From: Spiroplasma diminutum CUAS-1 | Lineage (GTDB): Bacteria > Bacillota_I > Bacilli_A > Mycoplasmatales > Mycoplasmataceae | Assembly: GCF_000439455.1 (NCBI RefSeq) | Contig: NC_021833.1 | Location: forward strand, 682,001 to 746,000 | Direction: 5' to 3' | DNA length: 64,000 nucleotides | Shown here: positions 1 to 9,441 of the stretch, piece by piece | How the letters are laid out: every line of letters begins with the position of its first letter | Position numbering within the stretch: position 1 is the stretch's first letter | Program-made: the position numbers and the translations under genes | Notes under the pieces: model-generated | Seen by the model: the letters and a program-made list of their open reading frames with translations, nothing else | What the model was told of the DNA's origin: nothing | Databases searched by the model: none

Positions 1-2079
1 TTCCATATCTTTATAGTATTTATCTTTTGTCAAAGTTAAATTATGTAAAGCAAATTTATCAACATCTTCTAAATTACTTTGATAGTTTAATTTTGGATCA
101 AAATCAACTAAATTAGATAATATAAATCTGATAGTATTTCTAATTTTTCTATATGATTCTGATATTTGTTTTAAGATTTCTTTTCCAATTCTTTGATCAT
201 CTGTAAAATCAGTTGAAAATACTCAAAGTCTTAAAATATCTGTTCCTAAATCATCTGCAATCTCTAAAGGATCAATTGTATTTCCAATTGATTTAGACAT
301 TTTTTTACCCTTTTCATCATTTGTCATACCATGAGTTATTAATTCTTTATACGCTGGTTTACCATCATATATAACTGAGTTAATCATTGAAGAATTAAAT
401 CATCCTCTATATTGGTCATTTCCTTCTAGATAAACATCAAATGGTCTTTGTAGTCCAAAATTTTGTTCGATTGCTAAATTAGAACTTCCTGAATCAAATC
501 AAACATCAAGAATATCTGTTTCTTTAGTTCAACCTAAACCTCTAAATTGTTCTGGTAAAAATTCATCTGCTGAAAGTTCAAATCAAGCATTTGTATTTTT
601 TTGTTCAATAATTGATATTGCATAATCAACTATTTCTTTACTAATTTGTGGCTGTTTTTCTTTATCAAAGAAAGCAATAATTGGAACTCCTCAAAGTCTT
701 TGACGTGAAATAGTTCAGTCATTTCTATCTTTAATAATATTTTTTAATCTCTCTTTTGATCACTCTGGATTTGTTTTTACATTATTTACAATAACATCAT
801 TGATTTCTTCTTTTACATTTGACAAACTAACAAATCATTGGTGTGTTGCTCTATAAATAACTGGTTTTTTAGTTCTTCAATCATGAGGATATGAGTGTTT
901 TACAAATTTAAGTTTTAATAATAATCCTTTTTCTTGTAATTCAGTACCAATTATCTTATTGGCATCTTCATAAAATATTCCTTCAAGTCTTGAATCTTTA
1001 ATTGTTACATCAAATTTTCCTTGATTATCAATTGGAGCAAAAGCTTTGATATTATGTTTTGTAACAATTTCAAAGTCATCTTCTCCAAAACCTCCTGCTG
1101 TATGAACAAGTCCTGTTCCAGCTTCGCTTGTTACGTGATGACCAATAACTGTAAATCCAGTTTTGTCATCATATCAAGGATGTTGATAAACAATATTTGT
1201 TAATTCATTTCCTTTATAAGTTTCAACAACTTTTACATTTTCTCATCCAATTTGTTCACTTACTGATTCAAGTAAATCATTTGCTACAATAAATTGTCTT
1301 TCATCATTTTCTGGTTTTACAACAACATAATCTAACTCTTCACCTAAAGCAATTAATTGATTTGAAGGAATTGTTCATGGGGTTGTAGTTCAAACCACAA
1401 GATTTGTATTTTCAAATTTACTATTTTCAATAATTTTACAAGCAACAAAAATTGTTGGAGATTTAACTTCAGCATATTCAATTTCAGCTTCAGCAAGAGC
1501 TGATTCACTTGAAGGAGATCAATAAATAGGTTTTAAGTCTCTATAAATTAATCCCTTTTCTACCATTTTTGAAAATAATTTTAATTCACTTAATTCAAAA
1601 TCATCTGTTAATGTTATATATCTACAATCATAGTCAGTAAAAATTCCAAGTCTTCTAAATTGCTCTGATTGATTTGCAACTTGTTGTAATGCATATTCTT
1701 TACATAAATTTCTAAATTCTACTGGTCCCATTGCTTTTCTATCTATTCCAGTTTTTGTAATTGCAGTTTCAATAGGAAGTCCATGAGTATCTCACCCCAT
1801 TATATAAGGAGAATTATATCCTGATTGATTTTTTCATCTAACAATAAAATCTTTTAAGATTTTATTTAAAGAATGTCCTACATGAATGTTTCCATTTGCA
1901 TATGGAGGGCCATCGTGTAATACAAATGTAGGTTTATTTTTATTTTTTTCAATTTTCTTTTTATAAATACTTTTTTGTTTTCAGTTTTCTTGAATATTTG
2001 GCTCTTTAACTTTTAAATCCGCTTTCATATCAAAAGTTGTTTGATTAATAAGTAATGTATCTTTATAATTTTTTTCCAT
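1..2079 (-). CDS. ileS: Isoleucyl-tRNA synthetase, C-terminal end cut off by window
   Basis: Charges tRNA-Ile with isoleucine in the cytoplasm (class I aminoacyl-tRNA synthetase). The start ATG at 2079 gives [10 protein letters not shown]. The class I signature HVGH sits in [15 protein letters not shown] around residue 60, preceded by HDGPPYANG. The second class I motif KMSKS is visible near position 295 ([10 protein letters not shown]). About 690 codons are in the window, so roughly the last quarter (anticodon-binding end, zinc-binding tail) lies beyond position 1. Tryptophans are encoded by TGA throughout, which breaks the gene into short frames under the standard code. It is preceded by a T-box leader, so expression should respond to uncharged tRNA-Ile. 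Identity is secure from the motifs; only the 3' end is unseen. Confidence 0.97.
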
Positions 2080-2102
2080 AATTATTTCCCTTCATATAAA
2101 AA

Positions 2103-2335
2103 AATGCTCCTAATAATAGGAGCGTTTGAACGCGGTACCATCCTAATTAAATAAATACTAAAAATAGATATCTATTTATCTTTAATAGAATGTTAACGCT
2201 TTCTGTGCGAGGAGTTCTACTAAGTAGAATACTTTTCTTCTCCTAAACTAAATAAGTGATAATTTTAATAATTCTTTGTTAATTTTCACCAATTATTAAC
2301 TCTCTGTGAAAGAATTTTATTAAAATCGTGTCTTA
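2103..2335 (-). promoter_or_regulatory. T-box riboswitch (tRNA-Ile responsive) upstream of ileS
   Basis: Read on the minus strand, the leader contains the T-box core AGGATGGTACCGCGTT (about 2128-2144), close to the consensus AGGGTGGNACCGCG. A terminator follows directly: GCTCC, a short AT loop, GGAGC and a T run (about 2097-2125). Upstream lies the stem I element AGAGAGTTAATAATTGGTG (about 2289-2308), matching the usual AGAGA plus GGTG motifs. An ATC triplet at 2258-2260 is a good specifier candidate for isoleucine. Binding of uncharged tRNA to the T-box should favour the antiterminator and allow ileS transcription. The 5' edge of the leader overlaps the 3' end of the upstream lipoprotein gene (stop at 2320), so the promoter probably lies inside that gene. 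Confidence 0.92.
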
Positions 2336-3894
2336 TTGTGGTTTGGCTTATTAATTTTATCCATTCAATCTTTTAAGAATGTTCCGTGATCAAATTTTGT
2401 TGGTTTTACAGGTTCTTCATTTGATAATATTTGATCTATATTAATTCCAAAATAACTAAATCCTAAAACATTTTTTGAAATTGCTTTACCATCTTCTTTA
2501 ATTTCATTAAGTGCATTTAATGCAATTGTTCAATTACTGTTTTCACCTTTAATTTCAAAAGCACTTCTTAAAATAGAATATTTTGTACCCAAACTTATTC
2601 TTACTGCTTTATCTCCAAGATAATAGTAATCTGAATTTTCATTTCATTTTTTATCTATTAATGTTCTCAAATTACCATAGAAATATAAAGGACTTTCTTC
2701 ATGTTTTTGAGGTATAAATAACTCACCTTTTTTGATTGATTTTTCTTCTCCATTTAAATCAGTTAATGTTATATCGTCTTGTGCTTTTACAAAATATGTT
2801 GGTCTATAAACATTATATGCAAGATAATTTATGTCATTAAATCAACCATCAAGTGACTCAATAAAAGGAATTACAGTTGGTTTATTTGTTGATATTGCAT
2901 TATTTAACAATCATTGATTTTTTGCTGAAATTGACAAATGAAAATCCTTATTATTTAATCAATATTCAATCATAATTTCTTTAATTGATTGTGAAATTGT
3001 TTCTTGACTTTCTCTATTATAAAGTGTTTTACCATTAATTGCTAAATCTAAACCATCTAAACCAAATCCATTTAATATTGATCCCAATTTATTTTTAAGT
3101 CTAGCCTTTTGTTTTCATTTTCAAATCATTCTGTCAGCAGAACCACCACCAAATGAGGCAATTATCTTTTTATTATCTTTTTCTGTACTTTCTTTTCTAT
3201 CCATTAAATACTTAGAATTTGCAAGATCATATGGACTATTCTCTTGATCTAAATCAAGAGTAAAATCTGCCAAATTTAGTCCATCAATATCGTTTTCTCC
3301 ATTAGTAGTATACAATGAAGAAATATTTATAATATCATATGGGCTATTTTTAATAACTACTTCCAATTTTGGATCTCTTCAACCAAGTCCCTTTTTATAG
3401 TCTTCTCCTGTTTCACTATTTGGAATACTTATTGAATTTCCTCAATTTCATCAGTACCCCATTAGATTACGTTCTTGTTGAGCAATAGGATTACTAGCCT
3501 TTTCTATTTCTTCTGGAGTTGTTATAAAAGTAATTTCTGTTGAACCTTTTGCAATTCTAGAATATTTTGATGCGTTTATAGTTGCACTATATTCTTGTTT
3601 TTCATCAGCATATGTTTCATTAGAGATTTTAGGTTGTTTAGGTTTTATTGACTTAGTATCTAATGTTAGATTCGCAAGTCTTGCAATTTCTCTTGGATTA
3701 TTTGTAGTAATTTTATTTATTTTTGCGATTTGTTTTATAACCTCTTTTTGATTAACAGATTCCATTTCTCCTAAATCAAGATTAAATCTAAGAGAATTTA
3801 TATCTTTTAAATTTATTGTACAAGAAACAACAGTTGTTGAAGTAATTGATACAGTAAAAGCTGTTGATGCAATAATAGCTAGTAATTTCTTCAT
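2320..3894 (-). CDS. Lipoprotein with degenerate GH18 (chitinase-like) domain
   Basis: A 524-aa surface lipoprotein. The N-terminus MKKLLAIIASTAFTVSIT ends in a lipobox with Cys at residue 25 (TTVVSC), so it should be lipidated and exposed outside the membrane. From about residue 177 it follows the layout of glycoside hydrolase family 18: a beta-strand IIASFGGGSAD (the SxGG motif region), then FGLDGLDLAIN at about residues 277-287, aligning with the GH18 signature DGxDxDxE. The third Asp and the catalytic Glu are replaced by Ala and Asn. This suggests binding without hydrolysis. It is the last gene of the 9375-2320 run, downstream of an ABC exporter and an RpiR regulator. The fold assignment is inferred from motifs only; the lipoprotein call is firm. 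Confidence 0.7.
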
Positions 3895-3932
3895 AAATTC
3901 TCCTTTTAAGATAATTATATATTAAAAAAATA

Positions 3933-4280
3933 TTAATTAGTACTTTTATCTAATGAATCAATAATAGTTTCCAAATATTCATTAATTTTTTCATCTTTAT
4001 TATTAATAAAATGCTCATTTTTATTTAAAAATAATTCTAAATAAATTGTAAAATCAATTGGATTTTGTTCTATTTTAACTAAAGTTTCTTCAATATCATT
4101 TTTTAGATCATATGCTAAATTAACTGCTTTTGATATTATAATTTCTGCATTTTTTCTTGCAACTTCATAAACACTTTTTGTTCTTTCAAGACCTTTTTTT
4201 GTATATTCTTCTCTACTCTTATAATTTTCTAATTCTTTTTCCAGTTCTTGAATTTTTAATAATAATTCTGTATTATTCAT
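3933..4280 (-). CDS. Small coiled-coil protein, unknown function
   Basis: A 115-aa protein I do not recognise. It starts MNNTELLLKIQELEKELENY, and residues 5-60 have the heptad pattern of a coiled coil rich in Glu and Lys. The second half is helical and hydrophilic with no Cys, Trp or membrane segment. Its ATG overlaps the stop codon of the upstream RpiR regulator by one base (TAATG), so the two are translationally coupled and probably work together. The N-terminal coiled coil is faintly reminiscent of DivIVA/GpsB-type proteins, but I see no family motif to support that. Confidence 0.75.
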   Translation of the reverse strand: MNNTELLLKIQELEKELENYKSREEYTKKGLERTKSVYEVARKNAEIIISKAVNLAYDLKNDIEETLVKIEQNPIDFTIYLELFLNKNEHFINNKDEKINEYLETIIDSLDKSTN

Positions 4281-5137
4281 TAGAATTTACCCTCAAAATT
4301 TCAATTTAATGATATTTCAGCTGTTTTTTTGAACATATCTCTAAATTTTTCATTTTGACTTACAATAATATTAAATATTAAGTCAAATATAATCATTTCT
4401 CCAGGAACAGAAGAAATTGATGGATATTTTATTTTATCATTATTAATTGTTTGAGTTTCAATTATATGAATATTTGATATATCAATTGAATCTTCAAGCT
4501 GCTCTATTGTTATTTCTCTGTCTGCTGTTAAAACAAGCATTGGAATGTTTTTGTTATAACTTCATTTTATTGATTCAATAATTTCTTTTGTTCAACCAGT
4601 TCTTGTTATAAAAATTGCAAAATCATTTTCATCAAAAAATATTGTTCTTTGAACGTAGTTGTGAATATTTGAAACATGTTGTGCCATTATATTAATTCTT
4701 GATAAATTTAAAACAAATGAATTTGCACTTATCTGTTGTTGTTCTAATCCAAAAATCATTACTCTTTTTGAAGAATATATTCTCTTAGCAATTTCTTCAA
4801 TTTCTTTTGAATTAATACTATTCAAAGTTTCATTAATAGTATACATAGCAGCTCCACGAACATTATGTATAATCTCTTGAATAGTATTGTCATCACCTAA
4901 TTTATAATAATCGTTTTGCATTCTTGATTTTTCATAAACAAACATTTGTGTTGATTTAAAAGACTTAAATCCTAATTTTTGACAAACTCTTGTCATTGTT
5001 GAAGGACTTACATTACTTTGTTTTGAAACTTCTTGAATTGAGTGACTACAAAAAAAATCTGGATCTGTATTAATCAAATTGAGAATTGAACCTTCTGTTG
5101 AATTTAACTTTTTATCTTTTGAATCAATAATTTTCAT
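4280..5137 (-). CDS. RpiR/MurR family transcriptional regulator
   Basis: A 285-aa regulator of the RpiR family. Residues 1-80 form the N-terminal HTH_6 domain, with a helix-turn-helix around SIQEVSKQSNVSPSTMTRVC. The rest is a SIS sugar-phosphate-binding domain: VMIFGLEQQQISANSF, then DFAIFITRTG followed by a TGA-encoded Trp, near residue 180. RpiR regulators usually sense phosphorylated sugars or amino sugars. It sits between ABC exporter permeases and a GH18-like lipoprotein, which suggests control of a sugar- or cell-surface-related unit including itself. The permease stop is 2 bases upstream of the start, and its own stop overlaps the next ATG, so it is in one operon. Confidence 0.88.
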
Positions 5138-5139
5138 TC

Positions 5140-6162
5140 TTATTTACCTCTTTTTTTAAATACTTTTTTCATAGATATCTTTTTAATATAATTGGAATTA
5201 ATTTTTGTCTCTTCAATATGTTTTTCTCTAAGCTCATTTAATTCTTGAATATTTGAACATTTTTTTATTTCTTTTATATAATCAGATGATAATTTTAAAA
5301 CAACACTTGTACCATAGATATCCACTTTAGTTTTTTTAACCTTTATTATTATAAAGGCTATTAAACAAAATGATAGAATAAATATTAAAGTGTATGTTAC
5401 AAAAAAAGGTATTGCTAAGTTACCCCCAAGTCTAAAATCAACTTTATACAGTTGTTCTTCTCCAAGACCAGGATATACTAGATTTTTTGCATTAACTCAA
5501 CCAGCTTGCATAACATTTAACATATATCTTTGAGGTAAAAAATATAAAATTATATTTAATCAATTAATTCTTGCAATAACTTCATATGGAAAAGCACACC
5601 CCAATAAGTTATATGAAAATATATAAATCAAAGAAACATAAATTGTTCCAACTATTGTAGAGTCAATAAATATAAAAATTGCATAGCTAATTAAAACACA
5701 AAGTATTCATAAACTAAAAGTTCCTGAAATAAACATTCATCAGTTAACACCAAGAAATAATTGTCTTTGATCATTAAAGAATATTAATGTTAAAAGCATC
5801 AATAAAATAATAATTATAAAATTAATTGTAAAATTAGCTAAAATATTAGCTCCTGGTCTAACAAAACTATTTAATCCAGTATTACTTATTCTTTTATTAA
5901 ATCCTGTAGTTTTATTATTTGAAAGAGTTCTGTGAAATGTATGTATTCCATTTCTTACAACCAAAGCTCCAACAGCTGAAGCAAATAAAAAAGGATTATC
6001 TCCTTTAAATAATAATCAAATAAATAATGTAAAAATAACTAGAAAAACTCCTAAAAACATATTAATAGGAGAATAGACAAAAGTTTTTAAAGATAATATA
6101 TATAAATCTTTAAAAGTTTTGAGATTATTATGATTTTTTACAGAATAATTATTCTTTTTCAT
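5140..6162 (-). CDS. ABC-2 type transporter permease (second of pair)
   Basis: A 340-aa integral membrane protein with about six hydrophobic segments, for example IWLLFKGDNPFLFASAVGAL near residue 50 and FIIIILLMLLTLIFF near residue 130. The TM5 region has the motif FLPQRYMLNVMQAGW, typical of ABC-2 exporter permeases. The gene overlaps the end of the preceding permease by 14 bp. Its cytoplasmic C-tail carries SNIQELNELREKH, closely matching SIDELNEVLDIKK in the tail of the paralogous permease, so the two likely arose by duplication and form a heterodimer. Substrate unknown. Tryptophans are TGA-encoded. Confidence 0.85.
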
Positions 6163-7135
6163 TTTTTATTTTTCCTCTAAGTATTTTCTTTTTCTTTTTA
6201 ATTTCTATTGTAAGCTTTTTAATATCTAAAACTTCATTTAATTCATCAATTGAATTTGCATTTTTAATATTGTAAATAATTGCTCTGTGATTTGCATTAC
6301 CTTTTAATCTACTAAATGATTTTGTTTTATGTTGATATTCTTTAAAAAGAATATAAAATATTGCAATAGTAAATGAAATAAGTAATACAAAAGCAATCAA
6401 GTAAGGAATTCAATAATGACCATGATATGTAAATTGATTTTCTTGCATTTTAATATCCCCTGCTCAACCAGATGCCATTATATTTAAAAAGTATCTTTGT
6501 GGTAGTAAAAATCCAATTATTATTATTGGTTTATTTTGCTCTAATAAATTTCAAGGAATTCCTAATCCAAGTAAAAACATTGGAAAAAAATAGAATATGT
6601 TTGCAATAACTGAAGCTCATTCATATTTTTTTGTTGTAAATACAATTATAAGTGCCAATAAATTTGAAGAAATTGCTAATAAAAAGAAACCTAGAATAAA
6701 AATTGTTCAGTTCACATTTGATAAACTATGTCTTTGATCTGGAAATGCCATTGCAATAGCAAACATAAATAATGCTACAAGCAAATTTACAAATTGATTA
6801 AAGAGCATAATTACAAAGAATACAAATGTTTTTGAAATTTTCGTTGAAAATATCTTTTCAAGAAATAAAGATGTTTTTAAATCATATACTGTTTTTACAA
6901 GATTAAATAAGCAATTTCTAATTACACTAATACCAATAGCACTAGCTAAAATAAAACTATCAACACTAAGATTTTCTTGATTAGCACCAGTACCTGCATT
7001 TTTAAAAGCAAGTCAAATAACAAGCGTTAATGTTGTAACAATTCAACCAGAAAATATGATAAATAAATCCTTTTTATAGTTTGAAAGTTGCATTGAAAAT
7101 AAATTTTTAAAAACGCTTCAATTTGATGCTTTCAT
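6149..7135 (-). CDS. ABC-2 type transporter permease (first of pair)
   Basis: A 328-aa integral membrane protein starting MKASNWSVFKNLFSMQLSNY. It has about six membrane segments and the motif FLLPQRYFLNIMASGWAG, which matches the same place in the following permease. The C-terminal cytoplasmic tail is Lys-rich and contains SIDELNEVLDIKK. It starts 3 bases after the ATPase stop and overlaps the next permease by 14 bp, so ATPase and both permeases are one translationally linked unit. It resembles ABC-2 exporters of mollicutes; the substrate cannot be read from sequence. Confidence 0.85.
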
Positions 7136-7137
7136 AA

Positions 7138-8427
7138 TTAACTCCTTCTTTTTTTATTTTTCTCTTGTTTTTGTTGTTTTTTGAGAATTCTATTCTCCAA
7201 TTTCATTGATTTGATTTCTTCTTGAATGTATTTTTTCTTTAAAGCAGATAGTTTTTCTAATTCCTTTTTAGAAAGTTCTGCTGTCAGTTCTGTTGCATAT
7301 GCAATATATTTATTTGATTTAAAACTTTTATACAAATCTTGTTCAAGATACTCTAAAAACCTCTCTGTTCTATTAAAAAACATTAAAGCTGATTTCTTAT
7401 ATTTAATTTTAGGATCAATTTTATTAATCTTCTTTTTTGTTTTTTTAAAAATTTTAATCAACATTTTTGTATGTAAAATAACTTGTTCAATATTTTTCCT
7501 ATTAATTGCTGTTGAAAGTAAATTTTCAAGTATATTTTGTAATTCATTGATATGAAAATCTATATTTCTAATTTCAACAATATTTGGTTCATGTTCATGT
7601 CCAATATTTTTTTCCAAAAATATATTATATTTATCTCTAAATATAGCAGAATTGGTTTCAAATTTTTTTATTATTGGTTTAAATAATGGATCAGGTTTAA
7701 CTGTAATTTCATTTTGTTTAATTGCATCCATTATATTAAGTGAATATTTTTCAAATGTTAAATTATTTTTTCAATCGGTAATATAGTCATCTGAGATTAT
7801 AAATCCATTTTCTAAAACAATTACTCTTTCACATAAAAATTCAAATGTTGAATCATCTGGTGAAATAACTACAAAAGTTGCATTATTTTCTTCTTTATAT
7901 TCTTTTAAAAAGTTTAATATTTTTATTTTAAAATCCAATCCAATTGATGATGAAACTTCATCAAGTACAACTAAGTTTGGTTTATTTATTATAGCTAAAG
8001 CAATAGAAAATAATTGTAATCAAGAAGTATTACAAGATGTTAAAGTTTTATCTCATCTTGAGTCAATACCAAAAACATTTACAATATCTTCAATTCATTT
8101 TTTATCATTAACATCATGAATATGTTTATATAGATTAAAAACTTCTTTTACTGTAAAACCTTCAGGTCAAGTGGTTTGTCTGAACTGAAAACCAATGTTT
8201 GACATAATATTATCATTATTGAAATTATACTCAATAACTCCCCCTGATTGTTTAATTTGACTTGCAATTAGTCTTCCAAGCACACTCTTTCCAGACTGGT
8301 TTGGTCCAATAATTGCAATTCCTTCTCCTTTATAAATTTTTAAATTTATTTTCTTTATTGCTCAAACACTTTTATTAAAAATTTTTGAAACATTTTCCAA
8401 TGATACACTTATTTCTTTACTTTCCAT
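7138..8427 (-). CDS. ABC transporter ATP-binding protein with altered motifs and long C-tail
   Basis: A 429-aa ATPase partner of the two permeases. The Walker A motif is GPNQSGKS (about residues 40-47), the Q-loop falls in GFQFRQTTWPEG, and Walker B is NLVVLDEVSSSIGLD. The signature expected as LSGGQ reads NTSWLQ, and the switch-histidine position reads VISPDDS where ISTHD is usual. Both are departures from an active nucleotide-binding domain. After about residue 230 a Lys/Glu-rich helical extension of some 200 residues follows, with no recognised domain. It may be an ATPase of lowered activity or one with lineage-specific rules. It lies 12 bp downstream of the hydrolase gene. Confidence 0.87.
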
Positions 8428-8439
8428 CTCAATTCACCT

Positions 8440-9375
8440 TTATTTTTTATTTATAAAATTTTCCACTAGTTTTCAATACATTTCTGGGTGCATAACTTGT
8501 GTTCTTATATGCTCACCTGTTAAAAAAATATGAAGTGAATCTTTTACATTTAAGATTTTTCTTAAACTATGAAACTTTTCACTATCTTTGTAATCTGTTA
8601 CACTATCCTTTTTAGAATGTAAATAAAGAATTGGAAAAGTCTTTTCACATAATGCAATTCTATAAGTTATTGTGTCAAATTCAATATCAATTTTATAATT
8701 ATTATTATATACTTTATAAACTCCTTGTAATACTTTATCTAAAATATTTCCTATTACAGGACCACCAATAGAGTTAATAATTTTTTTTAAAACTTTTGTT
8801 GTTTCAAAATAAGGTGAATCTGTAATTGCAAATCTTATATTATAAGATTTTAAATCATTTGAAAGTGCAAATCTGTTTATTGTATGAGCTCCCATTGAAA
8901 AGCCAATTAATCCAAGTTCTTTTACTTTATAATTTTTTTTAAGAAAATCCAAAGCACTTTTCAAATCTTTTTCTTCATTAACACCCATAGTTATAATTGC
9001 ATCATCAGATTCCCCATGATTTCTAAAATCGAATGCAAATATGTTATATCCAAGTTTATTAAAATAGTAACTAGCAATTGCACTAGATTCTTTTGAAGAA
9101 GAAAATCCATGACATGCAAGAATTCACTTATTTGTTTTTTTCTCATTTAAGTGAACAATTCCTACAAGATTTTTTGAATCAAAAGATTTAAATTCAACTT
9201 TTTTAAAATTTCTAATATTCAAATTCAAAACTTCTTGATCGTTTGATTGTTCAAAAATAGCTTGTTGATATAAACTCAAAAGATTTATATAACCATTATT
9301 TTTATAAAGATCATGATTATCTCTATTTCTATTATTAATAAGAGAAATTATTTTTTCTATAATTAAATCGCTCAT
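8440..9375 (-). CDS. Alpha/beta hydrolase (serine hydrolase)
   Basis: A 311-aa alpha/beta hydrolase. WILACHGFSSSKES (about residue 85) is the HG oxyanion-hole region, GLIGFSMGAH holds the nucleophile elbow GxSxG, ILYLHSKKDSVTD supplies the acid Asp region, and HIRTQVMHPEMYWK is near the C-terminal His. It is therefore likely an active esterase, lipase or peptidase-like enzyme; the substrate is unknown. ATG at 9375 is chosen over an upstream in-frame GTG because a Shine-Dalgarno-like GTGAGG lies 8 bases before it. It heads the exporter run, 12 bp upstream of the ATPase gene. Confidence 0.85.
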
Positions 9376-9403
9376 AAATTTATACCTCACTCTATTAATT
9401 GTA

Positions 9404-9434
9404 TAAAAAAAATTCTACATAAATGTAGAATTTT
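9404..9434 (-). terminator. Intrinsic terminator after oppA
   Basis: On the minus strand AATTCTACAT, a 2-base loop and ATGTAGAATT form a perfect 10-bp stem followed by a run of T. It lies just after the oppA stop and separates the opp operon from the hydrolase-exporter run. Confidence 0.9.
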
Positions 9435-9441
9435 AAAAGTT

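Noticed and set aside
7226-7555. Plus-strand 109-codon frame opposite the ABC ATPase
   Set aside because: Shadow of the Lys-rich tail of the minus-strand gene; no ribosome site.
9376-9390. GTG at 9390 as start of the hydrolase gene
   Set aside because: It overlaps the GTGAGG ribosome site that serves the ATG at 9375.
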